DNA of 64,000 bases from contig CP048486.1 of NCBI GenBank assembly GCA_025560025.1, forward strand, positions 248,001 to 312,000, read 5' to 3'. The notes under the pieces were generated by a model. It ran no database searches, had not been told where the DNA came from, and saw nothing but the letters and a program-made list of their open reading frames with translations. The position numbers were made by a program, and so were the translations under genes. Shown here piece by piece: positions 55,093-64,000 of this stretch. This DNA comes from Agrobacterium tumefaciens. Its GTDB lineage: Bacteria; Pseudomonadota; Alphaproteobacteria; Rhizobiales; Rhizobiaceae. The stretch's first letter is position 1; every line of letters starts with the position of its first letter.

Positions 55093-57087
55093 ATGAAGCA
55101 CACATCGGGAGAGGTGAATGGACAGCAAGACTATCGGCAGCCGGACTCCCGGTTTTCTGATGAACTTCTTGCCCTTTACCAGCAGGAAGGTGAGCGCAGT
55201 CGCCGCGGTTCGATCAGACAGGGCCTGTGGACGGCTGTTTTTATCTATCTTCTGTTTGCCGTTACCGACATCATTCTGATACCTGACGTTGCTTTTTACA
55301 CCATCGTCGCACGCTTGCTCGTGGTCCTGTCCTCCCTGCTGACGCTGGAAATACAGCTGCGCATCGGCGCGAGCACCGCAGCGCTCGACCTTACCTGCGC
55401 CACCGCCCTCGTCATGGGATATATTGGCTGGCTGGTCCCTTCACTCCTGACCGACAATCTCGAAAACATGTCCTATTACATGGTTTTCGGGGCGATCTTC
55501 ATGATGGGCGCCAATCTGTTTTTCACCTTCCGCTTCCATCTTTCGCTCGTGTCTTCGGCTATCATTCTCGTCACCTATTTCCTGGCCGTGACGCAATTTC
55601 CGGAAGACATCTTCTACAAGCTCGCTTTCGGCACCTTCTACATATCCTGCTTCGTCTTCACCTCCTACGTGAACTGGAACCTGAACCGGGAACGGTACCA
55701 CGTGTTTCTCAACGCGCTGGAGGCCAAGGCCCAGCAGAAGGCGGCGGAAGAGCGGGGACAGGCGCTGCTGCGGCTTTCAAACACCGATTCCCTGACCGGA
55801 CTGCAGAACCGCCGGGCCATCGATCATCATCTGCGCCTGTTGTGGGACAATTGGAGCAAGAAGGAGGAAGGTTTTGCCGTTCTCCTCATCGATGTCGACT
55901 TCTTCAAGAAATACAATGACCGTTATGGCCACCAGGAAGGCGACCGGTGTCTGGTGACCGTGGGCAACGCCCTGCAGGACGCCATCATCGGCCATGGCGC
56001 CTCCATCGGCCGTTATGGTGGCGAGGAGTTCATCGTGCTGGCGCCGTTCAGGTCCAAGCAGCAGGTGGGCGAGCTTGCCGAAACTATCCGCCACACCGTG
56101 GAAGACCTGTCGCTTGCGCATGACCAGCGCCGGGACGGCACCTTCATCGTCACCGTCAGCATTGGAGCGTCCTTCACCCGCCCCAATCCGGACGGCAAGC
56201 TCGAGAAGATCATCAACGAGGCAGACCGGGCGCTATATATCGCCAAGGGCAACGGCCGCAATTGCATGAAACTGTTCGACCCGGACGATCCGCAGACCAG
56301 CGACGAGACGGAGAACATCGCGGCACTGCTGAAAATCGCCGTGGCGGAAGACCTTGTTTCCCTCGTCTACCAGCCGATCCTCAACGTATCGACCAACGAA
56401 ACGGTGGGAGCCGAGGCGCTGATGCGGCTGCGGTTGCTCGATGGCAGCTTTGTCTCGCCAAGTATTTTCATTCCCATTGCCGAGCGCACCGGCACGATCA
56501 TGGAGCTGGGCCTCTGGACCATCAAGACCGTCTGCAAGCAGATTCTCGCCGATGACAGGGTGGCGGTGGTCAGCGTCAACGTGTCGCCGATGCAGTTGAA
56601 GAACCCCGGCTTTGCCACCTCGGTCGCGGCAATCCTCGTCGAGGCGGGAATTGCCGGCAACAGGCTTGCCTTCGAAATTACCGAAGGCGTGGACATGGAA
56701 ATGCATTCGGATGTGCTGCGCTGCCTCAACGACCTGAAGACGCTCGGCATCAATATATGGCTCGACGATTTCGGAACCGGTTTCGCCGGACTTTCCTGGC
56801 TGCGCATGACGGATTTCGACACCGTCAAGATCGACCGCTCCTTCCTGCATGACAGCAAGACGCCGCGCGGCCGGGCGATGTTGCAGGACATGATCCGCCT
56901 CATCCGCAATCGCGGTCACAAGATCCTGATCGAAGGCGTGGAGACGGAAGAACAGTTGAGGCTGATACGCCAGATGGAAATCGATTATGCGCAGGGCTAT
57001 TATCTCGGACGCCCTGTCGTTGCCGAAAGGTTGAGCCTGGCAACCGCCCCCTATTCACGTCCCAACATGATGCTTCGCCCCGCCTGA
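55093..57087 (+). CDS. Membrane GGDEF-EAL cyclic-di-GMP protein
   Basis: 664-aa protein. The N-terminal ~190 residues hold about six hydrophobic helices (MASE-like sensor region, family not identified). The cyclase domain has GGEEF at 309-313, an active variant, in the context GRYGGEEFIVL. The phosphodiesterase domain has EAL at 441-443 (GAEALMRLR) and keeps DDFGTGFAGLSWLR and EGVETEEQLRL. Both activities are plausible. ATG 55093 follows GGGAAAG; ATG 55081 is possible but lacks a ribosome site. Confidence 0.88.
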   Translation: MKHTSGEVNGQQDYRQPDSRFSDELLALYQQEGERSRRGSIRQGLWTAVFIYLLFAVTDIILIPDVAFYTIVARLLVVLSSLLTLEIQLRIGASTAALDLTCATALVMGYIGWLVPSLLTDNLENMSYYMVFGAIFMMGANLFFTFRFHLSLVSSAIILVTYFLAVTQFPEDIFYKLAFGTFYISCFVFTSYVNWNLNRERYHVFLNALEAKAQQKAAEERGQALLRLSNTDSLTGLQNRRAIDHHLRLLWDNWSKKEEGFAVLLIDVDFFKKYNDRYGHQEGDRCLVTVGNALQDAIIGHGASIGRYGGEEFIVLAPFRSKQQVGELAETIRHTVEDLSLAHDQRRDGTFIVTVSIGASFTRPNPDGKLEKIINEADRALYIAKGNGRNCMKLFDPDDPQTSDETENIAALLKIAVAEDLVSLVYQPILNVSTNETVGAEALMRLRLLDGSFVSPSIFIPIAERTGTIMELGLWTIKTVCKQILADDRVAVVSVNVSPMQLKNPGFATSVAAILVEAGIAGNRLAFEITEGVDMEMHSDVLRCLNDLKTLGINIWLDDFGTGFAGLSWLRMTDFDTVKIDRSFLHDSKTPRGRAMLQDMIRLIRNRGHKILIEGVETEEQLRLIRQMEIDYAQGYYLGRPVVAERLSLATAPYSRPNMMLRPA

Positions 57088-57131
57088 CGGTGCGATGACG
57101 CCTGCAAGCAGCCGCCCCGCGGCCGACCGCT

Positions 57132-58208
57132 TTATTGATAGGCGGGCGGGCTGATCGAGAATTTTGCCGCAAGCTCGGAAAACGCCTGACGGGTGACGGG
57201 ATCGACAGGCGCCCCTTCGCTCTCCCGCCTTGCCGCCACGGCCCATTCCCTGTCGCCCGGCGCCATGACCTTGCAATCCTCGCGAACGGGCGAACCCCGC
57301 AGCACTTCGAGATAACGTGTCATGCCTTCATCGAACACCGAGCGTTCGAGAAAGGCTTCCGGTTTTAGCGCCAGAACGAAGGCCCCAAGCCCGCGCGGCG
57401 TGGAAAAATCAGGCCCGGGCATGGGGGCGATATCGAAGCTGAGCTTCATGCCGGTAAGAACCGCGCTGAAAATCTCCACCATTCCCGCCAGCGCGGCCCC
57501 CTTGAAGCCGAACTCGCCACCGACCGGAGCAAGCATTTCAGCGGCATTGGGGTCACGCGTATCGACCCCGTTGCCATCCGAGGCGACACCGTCAGGCAAT
57601 TGCTGTCCGAGGCTGCGATAAAGCAGGACGCGGTTATAGGGCACGGCACTTGTCGCCATGTCCAGAAGCCAGGGCATGTCATCGACAGCCGGCACGCCGA
57701 CGGCAATAGGGTTGGTGCCGTGGAAACGCATCGCGCCATCATGCAGGCGCACAAAACTGTCGGAATTGCAGAAGGCAAGACCGATATAACCGTGCCGCGC
57801 CGCCTCCAGCGCATAAGCCCCGGCCGGGCCGAAATGCGAGGAATTCCTGATCGCCACCGCGCCGATGCCGAATTTCTCCGCAAGCGCCATGGCGTTATCC
57901 ATGGCCGCATAGGTAGCGCGCGCGCCATGGGCATGATCGGCATCGATCGTTTCCACCGCTCCGAAGCCGGACACACGGCTGATCTGCGGCCGAGGATTGA
58001 GACGCCCGCCTTCAAGAGCCGTGATGTAGTGGGCAAGCAGACGAACGCCGTGGCTGTCCACGCCAAGCCGCGTGCCGTGCATCATGGCGCGGGTCGCCGC
58101 ATCGGCCGTTTCGTCATCCGTGCCGACGGCCAGAAAAACGGCGCGGCAAAAGCGCTCCAGCTCATCCAGCCTGGCCAGAACGGTGACGTTTTGATTGTCA
58201 TGCGACAT
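57132..58208 (-). CDS. Ldh-family (malate/L-lactate/ureidoglycolate type) oxidoreductase
   Basis: 358-aa NAD(P)-dependent dehydrogenase of the LDH2/MDH2 family, distinct from classical lactate dehydrogenases. Typical segments include GVDSHGVRLLAHYITALEGG near residue 40, the catalytic His region IRNSSHFGPAGAYALEAARH, and GTNPIAVGVPA. ATG 58208 (MSHDNQNVTVL) follows GGGAGGGTTCCCCGC. Members act on malate, sulfolactate, 2,3-diketogulonate or ureidoglycolate (AllD); the nearby allE makes the last interesting, but it is inference. Confidence 0.87.
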   Translation of the reverse strand: MSHDNQNVTVLARLDELERFCRAVFLAVGTDDETADAATRAMMHGTRLGVDSHGVRLLAHYITALEGGRLNPRPQISRVSGFGAVETIDADHAHGARATYAAMDNAMALAEKFGIGAVAIRNSSHFGPAGAYALEAARHGYIGLAFCNSDSFVRLHDGAMRFHGTNPIAVGVPAVDDMPWLLDMATSAVPYNRVLLYRSLGQQLPDGVASDGNGVDTRDPNAAEMLAPVGGEFGFKGAALAGMVEIFSAVLTGMKLSFDIAPMPGPDFSTPRGLGAFVLALKPEAFLERSVFDEGMTRYLEVLRGSPVREDCKVMAPGDREWAVAARRESEGAPVDPVTRQAFSELAAKFSISPPAYQ

Positions 58209-58331
58209 GCGGGGAACCCTCCCGATTCCAGAATCCATGCCGCACACGCTATTCATGGGGCACGTTTTTGCAATCGAATATCGTGCCTGAAGCGCTCATA
58301 AATCACAGGACGCGACATGTCCTCGCTTCTG

Positions 58332-58440
58332 TCATTCCGAGCCGGAATCCGGCGCGATCAAATTCTTGATCGGAAGAGAATCAATTCACGGCGCGGACGC
58401 GCCGTGGCTGGATGCCGGGTCAAACCCGGCATCACGAGGT
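58332..58440. repeat. Mosaic palindromic repeat, copy 12
   Basis: Contains GTCATTCCGAGCCGGAATCC, the palindrome GATCAAATTCTTGATC, CACGGCGCGGACGCGCCGTG and ATGCCGGGTCAAACCCGGCA. It shares the GGCGCG(N)CGCGCC block type with copy 4. It lies downstream of ftsK. Confidence 0.8.
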
Positions 58441-58486
58441 GAAGGACCTGCATCGGAGGTCTTCACTGTAGAAATCCACGCGACGA

Positions 58487-61189
58487 TCAGTCGTCCGCGC
58501 CCATGGTATCGTAGGAATCGCGCTCGCCAGCGATGATGGCGCGTTTGCCGACATGGTTGGCAGGACCGACAATGCCTTCCTGCTCCATGCGCTCCACCAG
58601 CGAGGCGGCGCGGTTATAGCCCACGGACAGGCGGCGCTGGATATAGGAGGTCGAGCACTTCTTGTCGCGCATGACGACTTTCACGGCCTTTTCGTAGAGA
58701 TCGTCGCTGTCGTCGTCACCCATCGAGGTCTTGTCGAAGACCGCCGTTTCCTCTTCCGCCTCTTCGTCGGCCTCGTCTGCATCTTCCGTGACGGTGCCGA
58801 GATATTCCGGACGCCCTTGCGTTTTCAGATGCGCCACGACCTTTTCCACTTCCTCGTCCGAAACGAAGGGGCCGTGGACACGGGCAATGCGGCCGCCGCC
58901 CATCATGTGCAGCATGTCGCCCTGGCCGAGCAGGTGCTCCGCACCCTGTTCGCCGAGAATGGTGCGGCTGTCGATCTTCGACGTCACCTGGAAGGAGATG
59001 CGGGTGGGGAAATTGGCCTTGATCGTGCCGGTAATGACATCGACGGACGGACGCTGGGTCGCCATGATGAGGTGGATGCCGGCGGCGCGCGCCATCTGCG
59101 CGAGACGCTGGATCGCACCTTCGATCTCCTTGCCGGCGACCATCATCAGGTCGGCCATCTCATCGACGATGACGACGATGTAGGGCATGGCCGTGAGGTC
59201 CATTTCCTCCTGCTCATAGACCGCCTCGCCGGTGGCGCGGTCAAAACCGGTCTGCACATTGCAGAACACCGTCTCGCCCTTGGCGCGGGCGGCGGCAGCC
59301 CTTGCATTGTAACCGTCGATATTACGAACGCCGAGACGCGACATCTTGCGATAGCGGTCTTCCATTTCGCGCACGGCCCATTTCAGCGCCATGACCGCCT
59401 TTTTCGGATCGGTGACGACAGGCGTCAGAAGATGCGGAATACCGTCATAGACCGAAAGCTCGAGCATCTTCGGATCAACCATGATCAGGCGGCATTCCTC
59501 CGGCTTCAACCGGTAAAGCAGCGACAGGATCATGGTGTTGATGGCGACCGACTTGCCCGAGCCGGTGGTGCCGGCAACGAGCAGATGCGGCATCTTCGCG
59601 AGTTCTGCGATGACAGGCTCGCCGCCGATGGTCTTGCCGAGGCAAAGCGCGAGCTTCTGGCGGGTTTCACTATAATCCGTCGCTTCGACCAACTCGCGCA
59701 GATAGACCGTCTCGCGCACCGGGTTGGGCAGCTCGATGCCGATGACATTGCGGCCGGGCACGACGGCGACACGCGCCGAAAGCGCCGACATGGAACGGGC
59801 GATATCGTCGGACAGGCCGATGACACGCGAGGACTTCACACCGGGTGCGGGCTCGAATTCGTAAAGCGTCACGACGGGGCCGGGGCGGACATCGATGATC
59901 TCGCCCTTGATGCCAAAATCCTCCAGCACGCTTTCGAGAAGCCCGGCGCTCTGCTCCAGCGCTTCCGGGGTCATGGTGGTGGTCTGCTGCACACGGGCCT
60001 GCTGCAGGAGGTCGATGGAGGGATATTCATATTCGCCATCCGCAAAGACCGGCGCTTCCCGGAACATGGGCTGCGAGGCCTGGATGGGCGCGCGGGGCGT
60101 GAAACGTGGCTCGGCCGCGATTCTCTCCACCGGCTGGGCCTGCTCCACAGTCTTTTGCGGCTCGATGACCATTGCCGCTTCCACGACCGGCTGCGGCTGC
60201 GGTGCGTTCTCCAGTTCGGCAATCTGAACCGGGGCCGGGACCACGGACTGACGCACGCCGATTTCGCGATAAAGCCTGATTGCCGATCCGCCCGGCACTC
60301 TGACGATGGGAGGCTCGGCCGAAAGCCGAATGGGAGCCGTTGCGGCGGTGACGACCGGTGCCGTAACCACCGGCGCTGTCAGCACGGGATTTACCCGTAC
60401 CTGCCCTGCAAGAACAGCGCGCGTGGATGCGGAAACACCCTCGCCGGCGTCATCAGGCAGGTCGAGCGTCATGACTTCCCAGAAAAGCTCATCCGGCAGG
60501 TGAGCGGCAAAAGCGGGGATGGAAGCCTGCGGCGCAGCCGCCTGCCCGGCATCGACAAGCGGTGCGGCGGGCAGCGCCTGAGCGAGCGAAGCCATCACCG
60601 GCATTTCAACGACCGCGACAGCCTCGGCCTGCGGCGGCATCTGGGCCGCGGCGGCGGCCTCTTCCGCCTGTTTGCGGGCAAGTTCCAGTCGCAATTTGTA
60701 GGTCAGCGCCCTGGCGCCACGCGCATCGGGCGGCTGCGGCAGAAAGGGCATGCGCGGCGGCGGAAGACGCCGCTCCGGCGATTTCACGACCGGCTGCGGC
60801 GCATTCTCCTGCTGCACGACGGCTTCCGGCTGCGCCGCCACCTCAGATTCGGGCAGAACGGCAGCGGACGCCTCGTCTTCCGGAATATTCGGCGTCTCGA
60901 CCGGCATGCGCCGGCTAAAGGCGCTCTCTGGCGTGCGGGTAAAACGGACATTCGGGCCGAGCACGAAAGCATTCTGCCAGCCCGGCATCTCAGCACGGCC
61001 CTCGATGGCGTCGGCAGCACTGACATCGGCATTCGGACGCGGTGTAACGCCCGCCTTCATCGCCGCCGCCTGCTGACCGGCAGCCTGGCCACCGGCATGA
61101 CGAGCCTTGTCGCTCCCCTCCCCTACGCTATTGGACGAATTCTGGAATCTGGATCGGGAGAAACTCATGGCAGCGTGCACACTCATCAT
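58487..61189 (-). CDS. ftsK: FtsK/SpoIIIE DNA translocase lacking the N-terminal membrane domain
   Basis: 900-aa ATP-driven DNA pump. Residues ~1-400 are a disordered Pro/Ala/Gln-rich region with no membrane helix, where typical FtsK has four. The alpha and beta motor domains run ~405-785 with Walker A GTTGSGKS at 540-547 and Walker B VIVDEMAD at 673-680. After an acidic linker ([12 protein letters not shown]), the gamma winged-helix DNA-reading domain is at ~825-895 ([20 protein letters not shown]). ATG 61189 is used; an internal ATG at 61168 is equally plausible. If another copy with membrane helices exists elsewhere, this would be a second, soluble paralogue. Confidence 0.88.
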   Translation of the reverse strand: MMSVHAAMSFSRSRFQNSSNSVGEGSDKARHAGGQAAGQQAAAMKAGVTPRPNADVSAADAIEGRAEMPGWQNAFVLGPNVRFTRTPESAFSRRMPVETPNIPEDEASAAVLPESEVAAQPEAVVQQENAPQPVVKSPERRLPPPRMPFLPQPPDARGARALTYKLRLELARKQAEEAAAAAQMPPQAEAVAVVEMPVMASLAQALPAAPLVDAGQAAAPQASIPAFAAHLPDELFWEVMTLDLPDDAGEGVSASTRAVLAGQVRVNPVLTAPVVTAPVVTAATAPIRLSAEPPIVRVPGGSAIRLYREIGVRQSVVPAPVQIAELENAPQPQPVVEAAMVIEPQKTVEQAQPVERIAAEPRFTPRAPIQASQPMFREAPVFADGEYEYPSIDLLQQARVQQTTTMTPEALEQSAGLLESVLEDFGIKGEIIDVRPGPVVTLYEFEPAPGVKSSRVIGLSDDIARSMSALSARVAVVPGRNVIGIELPNPVRETVYLRELVEATDYSETRQKLALCLGKTIGGEPVIAELAKMPHLLVAGTTGSGKSVAINTMILSLLYRLKPEECRLIMVDPKMLELSVYDGIPHLLTPVVTDPKKAVMALKWAVREMEDRYRKMSRLGVRNIDGYNARAAAARAKGETVFCNVQTGFDRATGEAVYEQEEMDLTAMPYIVVIVDEMADLMMVAGKEIEGAIQRLAQMARAAGIHLIMATQRPSVDVITGTIKANFPTRISFQVTSKIDSRTILGEQGAEHLLGQGDMLHMMGGGRIARVHGPFVSDEEVEKVVAHLKTQGRPEYLGTVTEDADEADEEAEEETAVFDKTSMGDDDSDDLYEKAVKVVMRDKKCSTSYIQRRLSVGYNRAASLVERMEQEGIVGPANHVGKRAIIAGERDSYDTMGADD

Positions 61190-61565
61190 AAACGTACATA
61201 TTTCGGTCTCCCTGAAATAGAAAATAAAGGTTAATTACCCCTTTCCAAACGGGGTCACCGAGGCAGATTTTCACCTCCGCCGCAGACGCAACACGGCGCG
61301 GAGCACTCGGCAGGCAGCATCCCAAACCCATAATTTTATTGCGTTAAATCAAGTTTTTGAGCCGCATCAGCCTATCGTCTCCACAGGGGGAGAAAAGCGG
61401 ACTGCCGCTCTGAGGCATATTGTTTCCGCAAACGCTCACGCAACGTAAAATCATTGCTGTAAAGCCCGCGAATTAACGTGGACACTGCCGAGGTTACAGT
61501 CTTAAGATCGGGCAGGCCGCGGCCCCGCGGAAAGGCCCGCCCCGCCCTCATTCCGGAGTGAATTC
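61190..61565. other. Divergent intergenic region
   Basis: Between ftsK and the peptide-binding-protein gene. No gene or clear operator is seen; it contains the promoters of the two divergent genes and a few AT-rich tracts. Confidence 0.4.
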
Positions 61566-63176
61566 ATGTCGCCTGTCCATTTGTCCCGTCGTTCGCTTCT
61601 CAAGTCGTCGCTCCTTCTTGCCGCAACCACGGGACTTGCCGGCATTGCCGCAGCACAGCAGGCGGCACCGGCCGGGCGGCTGATCGTCGCGGCCGATTCC
61701 GAGCCTAAGAACCTCAACCCGGCCATCGTCGCTTCCAACGGCGTTTTTTATATCGCCAGCAAGATCGTCGAGCCGCTGGCGGAAGCCTCCTTCACCGGCA
61801 AGGACGGGCTGGAGCCGCGGCTTGCGACGGAATGGCAGGGGTCGGATGACGGTCTCAGCGCCACTTTCAAGCTGCGTGAAGGCGTGACCTGGCATGACGG
61901 CAAACCCTTCACCTCGGCGGATGTGGCCTTTTCGGCGCTCTCCGTCTGGAAACCGCTGCAAAACCTCGGCCGGCTGGTCTTTGCCAATCTGGAAAAGGTG
62001 GAAACGCCTGATGACCACACGGCCATCTTCCGTTTCTCCAAGCCCACGCCCTTCCAGCTCATCCGCAATGCGCTGCCGGTTGTCACCAGCGTCGTCCCGA
62101 AACATCTTTATGAAGGCACCGATATCGCCACCAACCCTGCCAATACCAAACCTGTCGGCACCGGGCCCTTCATTTTTACGGAATATAAGCCCGGCGAATA
62201 TTACCGCCTGACCCGCAACCCGAATTATTGGGGCAAGGCTGCGCCGCAGCTCGACGAAATCATCTATCGCGTGCTGCCCGACCGCGCGGGTGCCGCCTCC
62301 GCACTTGAGGCGGAAGAAATCCAGCTCGCCGCCTTTTCCGCCGTGCCGCTTGCCGACCTTGCCCGCATCGCCAAGGTGCCGGGCATCAAGGTGATCGCCG
62401 ATGGTTACGAGGCGCTGACCTATCAGCTCGTTGTCGAAATCAACCATCGTCGCAAGGAGCTGGCCGATCTCAAGGTGAGAAAGGCCATCGCCCATGCCAT
62501 CGACCGGAAATTCGTCATCGACAAGGTCTTCCTCGGTTACGCCACGGCGTCCACCGGCCCGGTGCCGAAAAACGCACCGGAATTTTACACCGACGATGTC
62601 GAGACCTATGATTTCGACACCGCCAAGGCAAACGCCCTGCTTGACGAGGCGGGTTATGCACGCGGACCGGACGGAAAGCGTTTTTCGCTGAAGCTTTTGC
62701 CCGCACCCTACTTCAATGAAACCAAGCAGTTCGGCTCCTACCTTCGTCAGGCGCTTCAGGAAATCGGCATCGATGCCGAGCTGGTCAACAATGATTCTGC
62801 CGCACACCAGAAAGCCGTCTACACCGATCACGCCTTCGATCTTGCCGTCGCGCCGCCGGTCTTCCGTGGCGATCCTGCAATCTCGACCACCATTCTGGTG
62901 CGCTCCGGCATTCCCGCCGGCGTCGGCTTCTCCAATCAGGGCGGTTACGAGAATAAGGAACTGGACACGCTGATCGATAAGGCGGCGGTGACCGTGGACA
63001 CCGCGGCCCGCACCGAGCTCTACAAGGATTTCCAGAAACAGGTCGTCGCCGACCTGCCGCTGATCAACGTCGCGGAATGGGGTTTCATCACGGTGGCGCG
63101 CGATACGGTCAAGAATGTCGCCAGCAATCCCCGCTGGGCCGTTTCCAACTGGGCCGATACCGCGGTCGATGCCTGA
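61566..63176 (+). CDS. Peptide-type ABC transporter substrate-binding protein
   Basis: 536-aa periplasmic binding protein of the SBP_bac_5 (DppA/OppA) family. The N-terminus has a twin-arginine signal (SRRSLLKSSLLLAATTGLAG), suggesting Tat export. Family segments include ATFKLREGVTWHDGKPFTSA and VGTGPFIFTEYKPGEYYRLT. ATG 61566 follows CCGGAGTGAATTC. The permease gene begins nine bases after its stop. Ligand may be a dipeptide, oligopeptide or another amphipathic compound. Confidence 0.9.
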   Translation: MSPVHLSRRSLLKSSLLLAATTGLAGIAAAQQAAPAGRLIVAADSEPKNLNPAIVASNGVFYIASKIVEPLAEASFTGKDGLEPRLATEWQGSDDGLSATFKLREGVTWHDGKPFTSADVAFSALSVWKPLQNLGRLVFANLEKVETPDDHTAIFRFSKPTPFQLIRNALPVVTSVVPKHLYEGTDIATNPANTKPVGTGPFIFTEYKPGEYYRLTRNPNYWGKAAPQLDEIIYRVLPDRAGAASALEAEEIQLAAFSAVPLADLARIAKVPGIKVIADGYEALTYQLVVEINHRRKELADLKVRKAIAHAIDRKFVIDKVFLGYATASTGPVPKNAPEFYTDDVETYDFDTAKANALLDEAGYARGPDGKRFSLKLLPAPYFNETKQFGSYLRQALQEIGIDAELVNNDSAAHQKAVYTDHAFDLAVAPPVFRGDPAISTTILVRSGIPAGVGFSNQGGYENKELDTLIDKAAVTVDTAARTELYKDFQKQVVADLPLINVAEWGFITVARDTVKNVASNPRWAVSNWADTAVDA

Positions 63177-63185
63177 GGAAGCGAC

Positions 63186-64000
63186 GTGAGACGCGCGGCA
63201 ACATTGCTGCGGCGAAGGGCGGTCAGCGCCATTCCGGTGCTGCTGATCGTTCTCATCTTCACCTTCGTCCTGCTTGAAAACGCATCCGGCGACGCGGTCG
63301 ATGCCTATCTCGTCTCCATAGGCGGCGGCGATGCCGGGCTGCGGGATGCTCTGCGCGAACAATATGGGCTGAACGGTTCGGTGCTGGCCCGTTTCTGGCT
63401 CTATGCCAGTTCTGTGCTGCGGCTGGATCTCGGCTGGTCGCTCGCCTTCGACCGGCCGGTGCTGGGGCTGATCCTCGAGCGCCTGCCGAACACGCTGCTG
63501 CTGATGGGCAGCGCCACCGCGCTCGCTTTCATCACCGGCACAGCGCTCGGCATCGTGGCGGGCGCGCGTCCGGGCGGGTTGACCGACCGTGTGCTTTCCG
63601 CGCTGTCACTGGCGCTTTACGCCACGCCGGGCTTCTGGCTCGGCCTCGTGCTCGCCATCGTCTTTGCCGTGCAACTGAGGTGGCTGCCGACATCCGGCAT
63701 CGAAACCATCGCGTCCGGAAAACAGGGCATGGCAAGGGCGCTCGATATTGCGCGCCATCTCGTCCTGCCGGTCGCCAGTCTCGGGCTGATCTATCTGGCG
63801 CTTTTCCTGCGTGTCATGCGCACGGCCATGGCGGCGGTCTGGCCACTGGATTTCGTGCTGTTCGCCAGAGCCAAGGGGCTTTCGAGACGCCGGATCGTGC
63901 TGCGCCATGTCGCCCGCAACGCTGCCCTTCCGCTCATCACCGCGCTCGGCCTGCAAGCCGCCACCATGCTGGGCGGCAGCGTGGTGATCGAGAGCGTGTT
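63186..64000 (+). CDS. Peptide-type ABC transporter permease, DppB type (partial)
   Basis: Inner-membrane permease whose 3' end lies beyond the window; about 271 codons are visible. It starts at GTG 63186 (VRRAATLLRRRAVSAIPVLL), with the usual N-terminal helix, a periplasmic loop containing REQYGLNGSVLARFWLYASS, and several helices. The EAA-like loop FARAKGLSRRRIVLRHVARN is near the right edge. It is coupled to the binding-protein gene and probably followed by a DppC-type permease. Confidence 0.9.
   Translation, partial: MRRAATLLRRRAVSAIPVLLIVLIFTFVLLENASGDAVDAYLVSIGGGDAGLRDALREQYGLNGSVLARFWLYASSVLRLDLGWSLAFDRPVLGLILERLPNTLLLMGSATALAFITGTALGIVAGARPGGLTDRVLSALSLALYATPGFWLGLVLAIVFAVQLRWLPTSGIETIASGKQGMARALDIARHLVLPVASLGLIYLALFLRVMRTAMAAVWPLDFVLFARAKGLSRRRIVLRHVARNAALPLITALGLQAATMLGGSVVIESV

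Overview
The window is GC-rich alphaproteobacterial DNA and most probably comes from the Rhizobiaceae (Agrobacterium/Rhizobium group). The reasons are an inositol operon in the rhizobial order iolR-C-D-E-B with an RpiR-type regulator, an IolC carrying a C-terminal DUF2090 domain, many ABC importers, and palindromic intergenic mosaic repeats. The genus call is inference. No rRNA, tRNA, CRISPR array or prophage was seen.

Layout. 1-0.5 kb: end of an unidentified gene and a small hypothetical. 0.9-5.5 kb: branched-chain-amino-acid-type ABC importer (five genes). 5.7-12.4 kb: iolR, then iolC-iolD-iolE-iolB for myo-inositol breakdown, with a GGAA-N6-TTCC site before iolR. 12.7-16.3 kb: Gfo/Idh/MocA oxidoreductase, 2-hydroxyacid dehydrogenase and an apparently self-regulated LacI regulator. 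16.4-20.3 kb: MarR regulator divergent from a creatininase-family protein, then a histidine-rich G3E (COG0523) GTPase behind a Zur-like site and a WD40 protein. 20.4-25.4 kb: MFS exporter, small secreted Gly/Asn-rich protein, beta-barrel-like protein, and a DUF1007/NicO metal-transport pair. 25.4-30.1 kb: small membrane protein, GNAT, DUF533 protein, eda, overlapping CYTH and CHAD genes, VanZ-like protein. 30.3-31.8 kb: ketoglutarate-semialdehyde-type dehydrogenase. 31.9-34.1 kb: CHASE4-GGDEF-EAL protein. 34.4-37.9 kb: metNIQ methionine importer and a nitroreductase. 38.3-39.7 kb: GH1 beta-glucosidase. 40.2-41.4 kb: an IS110-family insertion sequence. 41.6-45.2 kb: ribose-type sugar ABC importer. 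45.4-50.4 kb: TetR regulator and RND efflux pump with an AcrR-like operator. 50.9-57.1 kb: diguanylate cyclase, ureidoglycine aminohydrolase, methyltransferase, GGDEF-EAL protein. 57.1-61.2 kb: Ldh-family oxidoreductase and an FtsK translocase without the membrane domain. 61.6-64 kb: start of a peptide-type ABC importer, cut by the window edge.

The most notable item is the IS110-family element (40245-41385). It sits inside one copy of the window's palindromic repeat. The non-coding left end can be read as a complete bridge RNA: a 5' stem-loop, a target loop whose two guides match both sides of the interrupted repeat, and a donor loop whose two guides match the element's own ends. All four guides are 7-8 nt, occur in the expected order and strand sense, and converge on one CT core. 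The recombinase gene carries an apparent one-base insertion near its 5' end, so this copy is probably inactive on its own.

Much of the rest is nutrient uptake plus catabolism: inositol, sugar acids (eda, semialdehyde dehydrogenase), beta-glucosides, ribose-like sugars, methionine, peptides and purine-derived ureides. Alongside are metal homeostasis (G3E GTPase, NicO), drug efflux, and three cyclic-di-GMP proteins. About a dozen mosaic palindromes lie between genes, two of them with perfect 31-bp and 48-bp inverted arms.
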